DNA of 47,128 nt from an uncultured Eggerthellaceae bacterium (GTDB lineage Bacteria; Actinomycetota; Coriobacteriia; Coriobacteriales; Eggerthellaceae), in contig CATKXW010000016.1 of the NCBI GenBank assembly GCA_949840905.1, positions 1 through 47,128 on the forward strand, written 5' to 3'. A program made the position numbers and the translations under genes. Under the pieces are notes generated by a model, which saw only the letters and a list, made by a program, of their open reading frames with translations, made no database searches and had not been told where the DNA came from. Positions 1-7,909 of the stretch are shown here, piece after piece (positions within the stretch are counted from its first letter, which is position 1; each line of letters opens with the position of its first letter).

Positions 1-2
1 AA

Positions 3-86
3 TTGAAGATTCTAGGCGATGACCGTTTCTTGCCTCTCATGCGAAACGGTTCTTACACCAACATTAGGGACATAATCGACGATTAG
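3..86 (+). CDS. C-terminal fragment of an unknown protein, cut by the window edge
   Basis: From base 3 a frame stays open for 27 codons and ends in TAG at 84-86. The encoded tail is rich in charged and hydrophobic residues (it begins LKILGDDRF and ends RDIIDD) and looks protein-like, but it is too short to assign. The stretch is much AT-richer than the main gene blocks, so the gene, if real, may belong to a transferred segment. No function is claimed. It could equally be a chance open frame. Confidence 0.3.
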   Translation: MKILGDDRFLPLMRNGSYTNIRDIIDD

Positions 87-432
87 TCTTCATGCTTATG
101 TTTGATTCTAGTAAACCATCGTTTCGAATACGTTTTGTACTTTATTTATACTCGATGGGTTCCGAGGGGACTTATAATTCCAAGTGGAGTGTTCTGAACT
201 GGGCAAACATAGAGTGATTATTACGATGCGACTACGCAAGTCTATCGAGTGGGAATAACGGAAAAGATTATGGACGAGTGCAGAGTTCACAAGCCATTAC
301 GTTGGGCGCATGTTGTGCAGTCAGGATAGGACTTTAGACATAATTACCTAATCGGCGTGCTGTGAACTAAGTGGTCAACGTAGCTTGGATGCTGCAGGAC
401 GGACGTAGCACCGCAGCGGGAAACGCTTTTGG

Positions 433-455
433 GTGGTCAAAATAGTGGTCAAAAT
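433..455 (+). repeat. Two tandem copies of an 11-12 bp word
   Basis: The word gtggtcaaaat occurs at 433-443 and again at 445-455, a 12-bp period. A shortened copy, gtggtcaa, lies at 371-378. It leads directly into the 27-bp sequence that is repeated in reverse at 2822-2848. Confidence 0.7.
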
Positions 456-480
456 GATGCCGAAAAGAGCGTTTTGAAGG
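454..480 (+). repeat. 27-bp repeat, inverted copy at 2822-2848
   Basis: Bases 454-480 are the exact reverse complement of 2822-2848. In the frame gat-gcc-gaa both copies encode DAEKSVLK. They then diverge in sequence but keep the frame, a shared glutamate and histidine, and the same Leu-stop ending (512 on the plus strand, 2790 on the minus strand). Such frame-preserving divergence suggests two related gene ends, not a simple non-coding repeat. Confidence 0.7.
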
Positions 481-743
481 GTTACGAAGGGTTGCACGGA
501 AATGCGCTCTGAATTGCGAAATGTTGGTTTTTCTGACGAAGCGTTTTGCGTCTGAAATAACCTGCCACGTCGGAGGTCGCGAGCTCTGATCTCGTATATC
601 CCGCCATGAAGCATCGTTCGGAGACCATGGATCTCCATTGTTTATCCACAGACAAGAGCGGTCGACGTCGCGCAAAGCAGGATTCCCGTTCAGAAGTAGA
701 GCCCCAGAGCAGGGTCCGAAAAGGTCTCGCGTCGTCAGTACGT

Positions 744-956
744 CTAACCCGATGCTCTCATCGCGCCACGCTCGATATCAAGGTCGAGATACGTATGGGT
801 CTCTATGGTTGCGCGAGCATACGAATGTGCCGCCAAACGCTGCATGACGTTTGGACGCGCTCTCTTCATCGCCTGCACGGTGATCGCTTCGTCGATTCCG
901 ACCTCATTGAATATGCTCAAGATGCAAAAGGTGTCCCGAGCAACAGCGCTCGCTAA
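744..956 (-). pseudogene. Tyrosine recombinase (integrase), decayed C-terminal fragment
   Basis: Read on the minus strand, the frame ending in TAG at 744-746 encodes an integrase-like tail. It has an R-[D]-T-F stretch followed by ILSIFNEVGID, which matches the RHT region of tyrosine recombinases, then VMQRLAAHS followed by ARATIETHTYLDLD, which matches the usual 'LGHss..T.dtYsH' end. No start codon or N-terminal catalytic domain is visible, so only about 70 residues remain. The histidine of RHT reads as Asp, and the nucleophilic tyrosine position reads as His (ETHTY instead of ETYTH), which would abolish strand transfer. Known family behaviour: such genes mark integrated phages or conjugative elements. 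I infer an inactive relic. Confidence 0.6.
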
Positions 957-1045
957 TGGACAGATCGCGCGTGATCGTGCGATAGAGGAGCGACCGTCTT
1001 CTTATGATCGTTTTCAAAGAAACTATCGAGCAAGGCGGCTATTCG

Positions 1046-1981
1046 ATGATCTTCGCACTAACTCTCAGCAGGATGCTCATATTCTTCATCATCTTCTTCC
1101 TCGGCTTTGTAGCTGGGAAATCGAAGACCATAACGCCTGGATATCTCCCGGAGCTGGCCAAGCTCATCGCGAATATCTTTCTGCCCGTGATGATCTTCTA
1201 TTCGACCTATGCGAACTGTACGCGGCAGACCATCTTGGAAAACTGGATGATGGTCCTGCTCGCAGCTCTGTTCTACGCGTTCATCAGCTTGCTCATGTTC
1301 TGCATAGCGAAGGCTATGCATATCCCTCACGACAAAGACCGCGTGTTCCAGATGTGCTTCATCTTCGGTAACACCGGTTTCGTGGGCGTGCCTCTGCTGG
1401 CCGCCGTATTCCCCGATGCAGGTCTCGTTTACATGATGATGTTCTCCATCGTCGATCAACTGGCATTCTGGACCTACGGTGTATGGCTTTCCACTGCACG
1501 GGACCATGGACATCCAGCCAAACATCACATGAAGCTGAGCTCTCTGCTGACCCCTAATACAGTGGCTATCGTGCTGGCCGCAGCATTCGTCATGGCGAAG
1601 ATCCCGCTGCCAGACATCCTCGACTCCACGCTCGATCTGATCAGTTCGTCCACCAGCGCTCTTTGCATGATGTATCTGGGAGCCCTAGCCTGCTTCGCGA
1701 AAGTGTCGCCAGTGCTGAAACGACCCGAGCTCTATGTGGGGATCGGTGTGAAGATGGTCCTTCTCCCCATCCTCATCGGCAAGTCGCTGCTATCGCTGAG
1801 CATCGTGCCTGCGAACATGGTCTACGCCCTGACCATGATCATGGCACTGCCGGTGATGACCGTGGTGCCTATGGTGGTAGCGGCCAATGGACGCGAAGCC
1901 GACTATGCCACGGGCATCACCGTGATCACCTTGGTGGCCAGCATCGCAACGATCCCTTTCGTGGTGTTCTGCCTACAATAG
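1046..1981 (+). CDS. AEC-family transporter (auxin efflux carrier family)
   Basis: A protein of about 311 residues made almost entirely of hydrophobic segments, with roughly ten predicted membrane spans in the two five-helix halves usual for AEC (PF03547) permeases. Motifs include the N-terminal GFVAGKSK, the central GNTGFVGVPL loop typical of the family, and a C-terminal TVVPMVVAANG segment. AEC carriers move organic anions or auxin-like acids; the substrate here cannot be told. I prefer the ATG at 1046 because AAGGCGG lies 7 nt before it; the in-frame ATG at 1004 with AGGAG 13 nt upstream is an alternative. The gene stands alone between an integrase relic and an XRE regulator, which might control it. 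Confidence 0.85.
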   Translation: MIFALTLSRMLIFFIIFFLGFVAGKSKTITPGYLPELAKLIANIFLPVMIFYSTYANCTRQTILENWMMVLLAALFYAFISLLMFCIAKAMHIPHDKDRVFQMCFIFGNTGFVGVPLLAAVFPDAGLVYMMMFSIVDQLAFWTYGVWLSTARDHGHPAKHHMKLSSLLTPNTVAIVLAAAFVMAKIPLPDILDSTLDLISSSTSALCMMYLGALACFAKVSPVLKRPELYVGIGVKMVLLPILIGKSLLSLSIVPANMVYALTMIMALPVMTVVPMVVAANGREADYATGITVITLVASIATIPFVVFCLQ

Positions 1982-2177
1982 ATCGATACGCTCACCTGCC
2001 GGTCATGAGCGGAGAGCGTGATGGACGACCCAAGGGTCGAAGGCATGATGTCCGAGCAGATGGCGGAGGCCTCGATGGCAGGGCATCCGATGCGGGCCGA
2101 TTCGGACGAAGGCCCCCGAAAGCGACCGTCCCGAAGGAAGAGCCTCCTGCATCGGCAAAGGCGCAACGGTCTGTTGC

Positions 2178-2205
2178 TTGCCATGGACAGCACCGCGACG
2201 ATAAT
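2178..2205 (+). promoter_or_regulatory. Putative promoter of the XRE regulator
   Basis: TTGCCA at 2178-2183 and GATAAT at 2200-2205 are separated by 16 bp. A transcript would start near 2212 and leave a leader of about 37 nt before the ATG at 2249. The 267 bases between the permease stop and this gene contain nothing else I can support. Confidence 0.45.
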
Positions 2206-2248
2206 GAAAGGACAGACTGATTCGACGGACGAACAGAAGGAGAACGCC

Positions 2249-2704
2249 ATGGCGATGAAGGACACCATCACGCAGATCCGTACCGAACAAGGGCTCACCC
2301 AAGAGGAGATGGCTCGAAAGCTCTTCGTCACACGTCAGGCGGTGTCACGCTGGGAGACCGGTGAGACCTCTCCTGGCATCGATATGGTGAAGCTCATCTG
2401 CACCACCTTCCAGGTACCGTTGGAGCGCTTCTTCGACATGCCGATGGAGTACTATTGCCAGTGCTGTTCGATGCCCATCCCCGAAGCCGAGCTGCATGGC
2501 ACCGAGATGGACGGCTCCCCGAGCGAGAGCTATTGCAAGTACTGCTATCAAAGGGGCGATTTCACAGCCAAAGACGTCGACATGGACGAGTTCATCGAGG
2601 CGACGGCGCAGATGGAAGCCGACGCCCTGGGCATTTCACGAGAAGAGGCCGTCTCCCTCATGGCCACGCTCCTTCCCCACCTAGAGCGCTGGCGAAAAGC
2701 CTGA
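2249..2704 (+). CDS. XRE-family transcriptional regulator with C-terminal zinc ribbon
   Basis: A 151-residue protein. Residues about 5-60 form a Cro/C1-type helix-turn-helix (TQEEMARKLFVTRQAVSRWE). It is followed by a CxxC...CxxC pair (CQCC and CKYC, about 24 residues apart) of the putative zinc-ribbon type (Zn_ribbon_2), then a helical tail. Start at 2249 is set by AAGGAG 7 nt upstream; an upstream in-frame ATG would add an unlikely low-complexity stretch. Proteins with this layout are common small regulators in Firmicutes and Coriobacteriia; the zinc ribbon may sense metal or just stabilise the fold. The neighbour upstream is an AEC permease, a possible target. A 9-bp inverted repeat at 2773-2794 downstream could be an operator. 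Confidence 0.85.
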   Translation: MAMKDTITQIRTEQGLTQEEMARKLFVTRQAVSRWETGETSPGIDMVKLICTTFQVPLERFFDMPMEYYCQCCSMPIPEAELHGTEMDGSPSESYCKYCYQRGDFTAKDVDMDEFIEATAQMEADALGISREEAVSLMATLLPHLERWRKA

Positions 2705-2772
2705 GATTCGATATCGCGATCGAGAACACCGCCTTGAGAGAGGTGCTCGGACGCATGGCGCTTTGCATCGAT

Positions 2773-2794
2773 TCTGAACAGTTACCTGTTCAGA
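2773..2794. repeat. Perfect 9-bp inverted repeat with 4-nt spacer
   Basis: TCTGAACAG at 2773-2781 and CTGTTCAGA at 2786-2794 flank TTAC. It lies about 70 bp after the XRE gene. No T run follows on either strand, so it is more like a protein-binding site than a terminator. It also overlaps the stop of the minus-strand remnant at 2790. Confidence 0.6.
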
Positions 2795-3071
2795 GTTGAT
2801 ATTGGTGGAACGCTTCGATATCCTTCAAAACGCTCTTTTCGGCATCATCTCGACCATCCTGATACAGACTTGGGTCGCTGCCAGAAATCGCCGACCATCG
2901 ATACGCCGAAGATCGTAACCTGCTCTCGTAATGCGGCTCGCTTCTTCGTTGCGCCGCGCATTGGTCGATAAGCCCGCGGTAAGTTAGCTCGCCACGGCTG
3001 ACCTTGAGGAGACTCTCCTGGTAACGTAAGGTCTTTTGCGCGCTTTCATAGCAGCATGCTCTAGATACCAA
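2790..3071 (-). pseudogene. Unknown remnant sharing its C-terminus with a fragment at 432-512
   Basis: A minus-strand frame of about 93 codons ends in TGA at 2790-2792. Only its last 30 residues are supported: they contain DAEKSVLK followed by E, H and a terminal Leu, in the same register as the plus-strand end at 456-512. The upstream part has no recognisable domain and codon use is mixed. I regard this as a degraded gene end or a chance frame around a real repeat. The stretch 2705-3137 holds nothing else convincing. Confidence 0.25.
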
Positions 3072-3137
3072 AAGATATGGCTCTGGCCTTCAGCATGACC
3101 GAGTTGTCTAGATTCGATCATATTAGGAGGCGGAGCC

Positions 3138-3360
3138 ATGTCCGACCCCATCAGAACATGCGACGGCGATGCCGTGCACGGCGAATTCAAAGGCTCGCCC
3201 GAAGGGTGGTCGAAGCCATCCTCAGCACCCTTTTGGAGGAGGCTGACGACCTCGGCAAGGTCGATCGCTACGAACAGCGCACCGCCAAGCGGGAGGCGTA
3301 CGCGGGTGGTGGGCACGTTCTCCGTCGGGAGAAGCGCGCTCATGTTGATGACCGCCAGGT
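3138..3360 (+). pseudogene. IS256/Mutator-type transposase, frameshifted N-terminal remnant
   Basis: An excellent ribosome binding site (AGGAGG at 3126-3131) precedes ATG 3138. The first codons read MSDPIRTCDGDAVHGEF. Near 3180 the coding sense moves to another plus frame, which reads RLARRVVEAILSTLLEEADD and then DRYEQRTAKREAY. This is the pattern seen near the N-terminus of IS256-family transposases (EAD...RYER...R..Y..G). Beyond about 3310 the similarity fades through further frame changes, and the DDE catalytic region is missing. I could not find terminal inverted repeats. The minus strand here is also open for 156 codons (2984-3454); I consider that a shadow. Confidence 0.45.
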
Positions 3361-3544
3361 TCAAATACGTAGCCGGCAGCGAATGGGCTCGAGGAGGTAT
3401 CTGGACGCCACGCTGCTGGACCAGCGATCGTACCAAGGCGTATGGGGCGCTCATGCAAAGTTCGCACGAAATCGTACGTCACCGGCGCGTCAGCATCCCG
3501 AGCGCTATCGGAAGGAGCCGTGCTGCTTCACATTGCGCCAAAGC

Positions 3545-3835
3545 GGTCATAACGTTTCGTCGAGCTCGAACGCCATAGCTTTCTCGTGCGCGCTCGTCGC
3601 AGCTGCCGCTTGCATGATGGTCGTGAGCTTCGCGCTGGTCCATAACCTGCTCGGCCTCGTTCTAGTGGGATTGCTCGCCCTGATCCTCGGCAGCTCCGCG
3701 TTCGGTCTCATCTCGGCTGTCATCATCGGCTTCACGATCCTGTTGTTGGGCCTGTGCTACCTTCTGACCTGTCGCGAATACGAACGGGCGCTCATCGCTG
3801 CCCCGATGCGCGAACTGCCAACCGACTCGCGCGCC
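3545..3835 (+). pseudogene. Hydrophobic protein remnant, two to three membrane spans
   Basis: The plus frame encodes two to three clear hydrophobic segments (one contains LVLVGLLALILGSSAFGLIS, another FTILLLGLCYLL) followed by a charged tail. No start codon with a good binding site is visible: AAGGAG at 3512-3517 is 15 nt before an in-frame TTG at 3533. The frame continues into the antisense of the next gene up to 3994, which suggests that the original 3' end was lost. Probably a truncated membrane protein gene at the edge of the debris zone. No family is recognised. Confidence 0.35.
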
Positions 3836-4195
3836 TCACGGCACCTTGCTCAGCAGGAACCAGTAGGCCCAAACGGTCACCGCAACCAGGAAAAGAGCGC
3901 ACAGGCTATAAGCGACCAGAGCGCCCTTCCTGCTCACGCCGTGCACCAGACCGTGATCGTAGAGAACGTCGTTGAAACGGTAGCAGAGCCCTAGGAGCGC
4001 ATTGCAACCAGCCATGATGCCGCCGAGGACCCAAAGCTCCGAAGGTGCGCCCGAGCGGCTGACCTCTCCATCGAAACCGACCTGTAGCGGGATCGACTCC
4101 GTTCCCGCAGGCAACCCCGCGAGCCCTACCGCCGTAAGAGCGATCGGCGCCACGATCATGACCGCCCAGAAGAGCACGCCCGCCACTTTACGCAT
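3836..4195 (-). CDS. DUF1648-domain (SdpI-like) membrane protein
   Basis: 119 residues with three hydrophobic spans, at about 5-30, 53-72 and 92-115. Between spans one and two is the DUF1648 signature: IPLQVGFDGEVSRSG, the 'P.hf...G..d.s' pattern shared by SdpI-like immunity proteins and small integral membrane proteins. It ends the minus-strand block that starts with mreB, 16 nt after the TIGR03936 gene, so it is probably co-transcribed at low level. The function in this context is unknown. No good binding site is visible before the ATG, so translation may be coupled to the gene upstream. Confidence 0.65.
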   Translation of the reverse strand: MRKVAGVLFWAVMIVAPIALTAVGLAGLPAGTESIPLQVGFDGEVSRSGAPSELWVLGGIMAGCNALLGLCYRFNDVLYDHGLVHGVSRKGALVAYSLCALFLVAVTVWAYWFLLSKVP

Positions 4196-4211
4196 GCGCG
4201 AACACCATCAG

Positions 4212-4862
4212 CTATTCCTGCGCGATGCGCGTGATGGAGAGGAGGCGGGCATCGGATGGGAACGCTTCGGTGCGCTTCATCTCATCTAGGGCAGCGTTCA
4301 GGAAGACGTCGGGGCGCAGCGAGCCGGATGGCTTGGCGAGAAGGCGGAACGCGAGTCGGGCGGTGCCGTCTTCGAGCGGCTCCATGGTGGGCTCACCCTG
4401 GAGGAACTCGCGCACGACCAGCTCCTTCTCCTTCTTCTTGCGCACCACGGTGATGACCTCGGGAAACGCGAAGCGCTCCGGGGTCTCGCTCAGGTGCGCC
4501 TCGTAAGCGCTGAGCGGACAGGCCACCGAAGCGGCCAGAGCGGAGTGATCGACGTAGGAGCACTCGTAGGGGCGCAGATCGTCCACGCTCGCCTCTTGCA
4601 GCGCCGCGAGCGCCTTGGCGGGTGCCACGTAGTCGGTGAGGAAGACGTCGAACAGCTCGCAGGTGCTCCCCACCCCGACGGGCAGCGCCGCGCCGAAAGC
4701 GATGCGCATGTGCGGAGAGAAGCCCTGGCTGACAGCGAACGGCAACCCAGCGCGGCGCACCGCACGCTCCAACGCGCGGGCCACCTCCAGATGCGACAGC
4801 AGCGCCAAACGACCCTGCTCGACGAAGCGCACGCGCAGACGGAACAGACGCGGATCAGCCAT
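4212..4862 (-). CDS. TIGR03936 / DUF2344 family protein, partner of TIGR03960
   Basis: A 216-residue protein beginning MADPRLFRLRVRFVEQGRLA with the family hallmarks LLSHLEVARALERA and GFSPHMRIAFGAALPVG. Family members are found next to, or fused to, the radical SAM protein TIGR03960, and the pair is thought to act in RNA or ribosome modification; the reaction is not established. The start at 4862 is fixed by AGGAGGT 5 nt upstream, and it overlaps the end of the TIGR03960 gene by 8 bp, which indicates translational coupling. A longer upstream frame is antisense-like and rejected. Confidence 0.88.
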   Translation of the reverse strand: MADPRLFRLRVRFVEQGRLALLSHLEVARALERAVRRAGLPFAVSQGFSPHMRIAFGAALPVGVGSTCELFDVFLTDYVAPAKALAALQEASVDDLRPYECSYVDHSALAASVACPLSAYEAHLSETPERFAFPEVITVVRKKKEKELVVREFLQGEPTMEPLEDGTARLAFRLLAKPSGSLRPDVFLNAALDEMKRTEAFPSDARLLSITRIAQE

Positions 4863-6741
4863 GGCGGACCTCCTGTAGCCGATTGTCGACGCCGAGCGAA
4901 GAGCACACCCCGCAGGCGGAGCACTGGGCGAAAGTGCAGTCGGGGGTGAGCGTGCCTTCCTGCGCCAGGCGCCTTTCGCGCGCCAACCACTTCTGCGACA
5001 CGCCCACCGAGATGTGCGACCATGGCAGCACGAACCCTGGATCGAAGGCGCGCTGCGCGATATCCTCGGGCACGATGCACAGCGCTTCGGCAGCTCCGCG
5101 CCACGCGTCCTCATCGAACAGCTCGGTCCACGCATCGAAGCGCGCACCGCGCTTCCAAGCCTCTTCCACCAGCTCAGCTGCCTCGCGACCGCCGCGGCTC
5201 ATGACAGCTTCGACGAAGCTGCTCTTCGGATCGTGGTAGCTCACGTCCACCGCCTTGTACTTCACCGAATGCTTCAGCAGATTCGCCCGCCGTTGCGCTT
5301 CCTCGGTCGGGATCTGGCCGTCCCATTGGAACGGCGTCTGAGCCTTCGGCACGAACAACGCTGCGGACACGCTCATGCGGATGCTGCCACGCTGGTCGGG
5401 CGGCACCGCGGCCTTCGCGCGGTCATAGGCACGCTGAGCTAGGCTCGCGATGCCCTTGATATCGTCGTCGGTCTCGGTGGGAAGGCCGATCATGAAATAG
5501 AGCTTGCAGCGACGCCACCCGGCCGCGAAGGCCGCATCGATGGCCGCGAACAGGTCCTCTTCGGTCACGTTCTTGTTGATGACGTCGCGCAACCGTTGCG
5601 TGCCGGCCTCCGGCGCGAAGGTGAGACCGCCCTTCTTCTGACCGGCCACCAGCTGGGCCATCTCCATCCCGAACGAATCGAGGCGCTGCGAGGGCACCGA
5701 GACGCGCACCCCTGTGTTCGCGAACTTCGCGTTCAGGCGCGACAGGATGGGAGCGATCTGGGAATGATCGGTGGAGGACAGCGAGGTCAGACTCACCTCG
5801 TCGTAGCCCGTTTCCGCAAGGCCGCGTTCCACGGCCTCCACGATGGCATCGGCAGAGCGCTCGCGCACGGGCCGATACATCGTGCCCGCCTGGCAGAACC
5901 GGCAACCGCGAGCGCACCCTCGCAGGATCTCGACGTTCAAACGGTCATGCACCGCTTCAGCGAAGGGCACGATGCACGGCTCCCATGCCGAGCTTTCAGC
6001 GAAGCCCTCGTAGATGCGCTTCTCTACGACCTCGGGTGCGCGCTCGCTCATCGGCTCAGCCCACGAACCGCTGCGCTGAGCCTCCTCTTCGCTGCGCCAA
6101 CGATACAGGCTCGGCACGTAGACGCCTCCCACCTCGGCCAGCTTCCCGAGGATCTCCTCACGCGAGAGCCCTTCGGCGCGACCGGCGGCGATAACGCCCA
6201 GCACCTCTGGCAACATCTCTTCGCCCTCGCCCACCATGATAGCGTCGAAGAAGGGTGCGTACGGCTCCGGGTTCAACGCACACGGGCCACCACCCAGCAC
6301 GAACGGGTCATCTTGCGCGCGGACAGAGGAGCGCAGCGGTATGCCGGCCAGATCGAGCGTTTCCAACACGTTGGTGGCCGCCAGCTCATGCGGCAGCGTG
6401 ATGCCCACCGCGTCGAAGGAAGCGAGCGGTGCGCAGCTCTCGATGGAGAAAAGCGGGATGCCCTCCTCGCGCATGGCCGCGATCATGTCCACGGCCGGAA
6501 GGAACGCTCGCTCAGCGTAGAGGCCCAAGGTCGCGTTCACCGCGTTCACCAGGATGCGCACCGCCTGGTTAGCCTGCCCCAGCTCGTAGGTGTCCGGATA
6601 GATCATGCAGAACGCCAGATCGCCCTCAGAGCGCACCGGCGCTTCCCCACCAGCGAGGAATTCATGGTCGATGTAGCGCGTCGGCTTCTCCACGCGCAGC
6701 AACAAAGGCTCGATGCGCGGCCACAGATCTTCCATCGCCAT
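4855..6741 (-). CDS. TIGR03960 family B12-binding-domain radical SAM protein
   Basis: 628 residues. The N-terminal 170 residues resemble a B12-binding Rossmann domain (MIYPDTYELGQANQAVRI, GGGPCALNPEP, MVGEGEE). The radical SAM cluster motif Cx3Cx2C is CARGCRFC at Cys276, Cys280 and Cys283. A second cysteine group near the C-terminus (Cys602, 607, 610, 613; CTFAQCSACGVC) may hold another Fe-S cluster or zinc. The family is widespread in Clostridia and Coriobacteriia; the substrate is unknown, but the constant partner TIGR03936 follows here with an 8-bp overlap. It lies 3 nt after the DUF697 gene and in one operon with the cell-shape genes. Confidence 0.9.
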   Translation of the reverse strand: MAMEDLWPRIEPLLLRVEKPTRYIDHEFLAGGEAPVRSEGDLAFCMIYPDTYELGQANQAVRILVNAVNATLGLYAERAFLPAVDMIAAMREEGIPLFSIESCAPLASFDAVGITLPHELAATNVLETLDLAGIPLRSSVRAQDDPFVLGGGPCALNPEPYAPFFDAIMVGEGEEMLPEVLGVIAAGRAEGLSREEILGKLAEVGGVYVPSLYRWRSEEEAQRSGSWAEPMSERAPEVVEKRIYEGFAESSAWEPCIVPFAEAVHDRLNVEILRGCARGCRFCQAGTMYRPVRERSADAIVEAVERGLAETGYDEVSLTSLSSTDHSQIAPILSRLNAKFANTGVRVSVPSQRLDSFGMEMAQLVAGQKKGGLTFAPEAGTQRLRDVINKNVTEEDLFAAIDAAFAAGWRRCKLYFMIGLPTETDDDIKGIASLAQRAYDRAKAAVPPDQRGSIRMSVSAALFVPKAQTPFQWDGQIPTEEAQRRANLLKHSVKYKAVDVSYHDPKSSFVEAVMSRGGREAAELVEEAWKRGARFDAWTELFDEDAWRGAAEALCIVPEDIAQRAFDPGFVLPWSHISVGVSQKWLARERRLAQEGTLTPDCTFAQCSACGVCSSLGVDNRLQEVRHG

Positions 6742-6744
6742 GGG

Positions 6745-7908
6745 CTAGCTCTTCTTCCGCGAGAACAGCGCGTCTTTCGCCAGGCCCTTGCCCCGTGCGA
6801 TGACCTTCTGGCCCAAAGGCGTCGCAGATGCCCTCTTCACCGCATCGGTCGCCCCCTCGCGCGCCGTTTGCAGCACGGAGGCGAACCCCACCATGTCGCC
6901 GCCCGCCTCGAAGTACTCGATGGCAGCGCGACCCATGGCCTCGGTGCCCGCATAGCCCACACCGGCACGGATGACCCCGCCCACCACTGGTACCAACCCA
7001 GCTGCGGAACGGGCGATGTTGCGGAACAGGAACGCGCCGGCCACCACGGCCGCCACCTCCTTGGCCCGCGCCATGTCCATGGGCTCGCCATAGGCGGTCG
7101 CTATCTGGAACAGCATCTTGATCTGGTTCAACGTCATGATGGGCATGTCAGCGCCAGGGATGAGCGGCACGAGCCCGATGCCAGCGTTCTGCAACGCAGT
7201 GGCGTTGATGGCGTCAATGGAGAGTGGCCGGCGCACGAAGCGGAAGGCCAGGGCGAAGGCGAGCTTCTTGTCGGCGCATGCGGAGATGATCCACTCCCCC
7301 ATGCGCGTATCGAGAGCTTGCGCATCCTCGGCGCTCAGACGAGCGGGAGCCGCACTCGGTGCCGCGATCGCCAGCGCCACCTCCTCGGCTGCCCCCTCTT
7401 CAGGGGCAGCCCCCTCAGAAGCACCATCGACCTTGGCTGAGACATAGGTCGTCTCTTCCGCCGCAAAGCCCAGCTTGCACGCCCCGCGCATGACGAACAT
7501 CGGCAGCTTGCGCTCGGGAGCGTCCGGGCTCACGATATCGGCTTCAGGGATGGGATGACCCTCTGCCAGAGCGCGCGCAGCCACTCCCTCCACATCCATC
7601 GTCACCACCATCACCGGTATGCCGCCATCTCGCAGATGGGCCGCCTGGGCGCCCACGTTCTCGGCCACCCCAGCGATGATGACCGCCATGTCGTCTTGTT
7701 CATACGGGGTCACGGGAGCCTCGCCTAGATAGCCGATGGTCACTCGCGCGTTGGGCCCGGCGCTCGCGAAGGCGGCGCGCCCATGGGCGATGACATCATC
7801 GGGAGCCGAGTCGTCGATGTAGACGGAAACGGAGACGGGCGTCTGAGCGGCACCCTCCAGGTCAGTAGCGGCCTTCAGGACCGCCGGGATGTCCACGGGC
7901 AGTTGCAT
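6745..7908 (-). CDS. DUF697 (YcjF-like) membrane protein
   Basis: 387 residues. The N-terminal 150 residues look like a soluble alpha/beta domain (VSVSVYIDDSAPDDVIAHG, MAVIIAGVAENVGAQAAHLR), perhaps a degenerate GTPase-like or UspA-like fold. After a Glu/Ala-rich linker near 160-195 comes the DUF697 region (about 235-350) with hydrophobic Gly-rich segments (GLVPLIPGADMPIMTLNQIK, GLVPVVGGVIRAGVGYAG). GAGGAGGAG lies 4 nt before the ATG and within the end of rodA, so the two are coupled. DUF697 proteins are often linked to small GTPases or envelope functions. The position between rodA and TIGR03960 suggests an envelope role, but this is inference. Confidence 0.7.
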   Translation of the reverse strand: MQLPVDIPAVLKAATDLEGAAQTPVSVSVYIDDSAPDDVIAHGRAAFASAGPNARVTIGYLGEAPVTPYEQDDMAVIIAGVAENVGAQAAHLRDGGIPVMVVTMDVEGVAARALAEGHPIPEADIVSPDAPERKLPMFVMRGACKLGFAAEETTYVSAKVDGASEGAAPEEGAAEEVALAIAAPSAAPARLSAEDAQALDTRMGEWIISACADKKLAFALAFRFVRRPLSIDAINATALQNAGIGLVPLIPGADMPIMTLNQIKMLFQIATAYGEPMDMARAKEVAAVVAGAFLFRNIARSAAGLVPVVGGVIRAGVGYAGTEAMGRAAIEYFEAGGDMVGFASVLQTAREGATDAVKRASATPLGQKVIARGKGLAKDALFSRKKS

Positions 7909-7909
7909 G

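Larger units (their letters stand above)
87..743. other. AT-richer stretch without a convincing gene
   Basis: About 650 bases hold no frame I would defend as a gene. Base composition is clearly lower in GC than the rest of the window, especially over 1-380. What can be seen: the word gtggtcaa at 371, 433 and 445; a short coding-like end at 432-512 that resembles another at 2790-2848; one perfect DnaA-box-like word TTATCCACA at 642-650; and a small inverted repeat around CCATGG near 620-636. With the integrase remnant next to it, the stretch looks like the decayed edge of an integrated element. Confidence 0.5.

Noticed and set aside
642-650. Perfect DnaA box TTATCCACA in an AT-richer stretch, possible replication origin
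   Set aside because: It is a single copy; no second box, no dnaA/dnaN nearby, no cluster of AT-rich 13-mers. Most likely chance or part of element debris.
833-854. Inverted repeat CCAAACG...CGTTTGG as a possible operator before the permease gene
   Set aside because: It falls in the coding sequence of the integrase relic, about 200 bp from the permease start; a 7-bp repeat is expected by chance.
606-956. Plus-strand frame of 116 codons and an overlapping frame from 805
   Set aside because: Arg/Ser-rich, no binding site, and opposite to the integrase relic, which explains the open frames better.
2984-3454. Minus-strand frame of 156 codons with reasonable codon use
   Set aside because: The opposite strand shows a binding site and transposase-like sequence; the minus frame has no binding site and no domain. 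It remains a weak alternative.
5596-7440. Plus-strand open frame of 614 codons opposite the TIGR03960 and DUF697 genes
   Set aside because: Arg/His-rich antisense shadow in high-GC sequence; the minus-strand genes carry recognised motifs.
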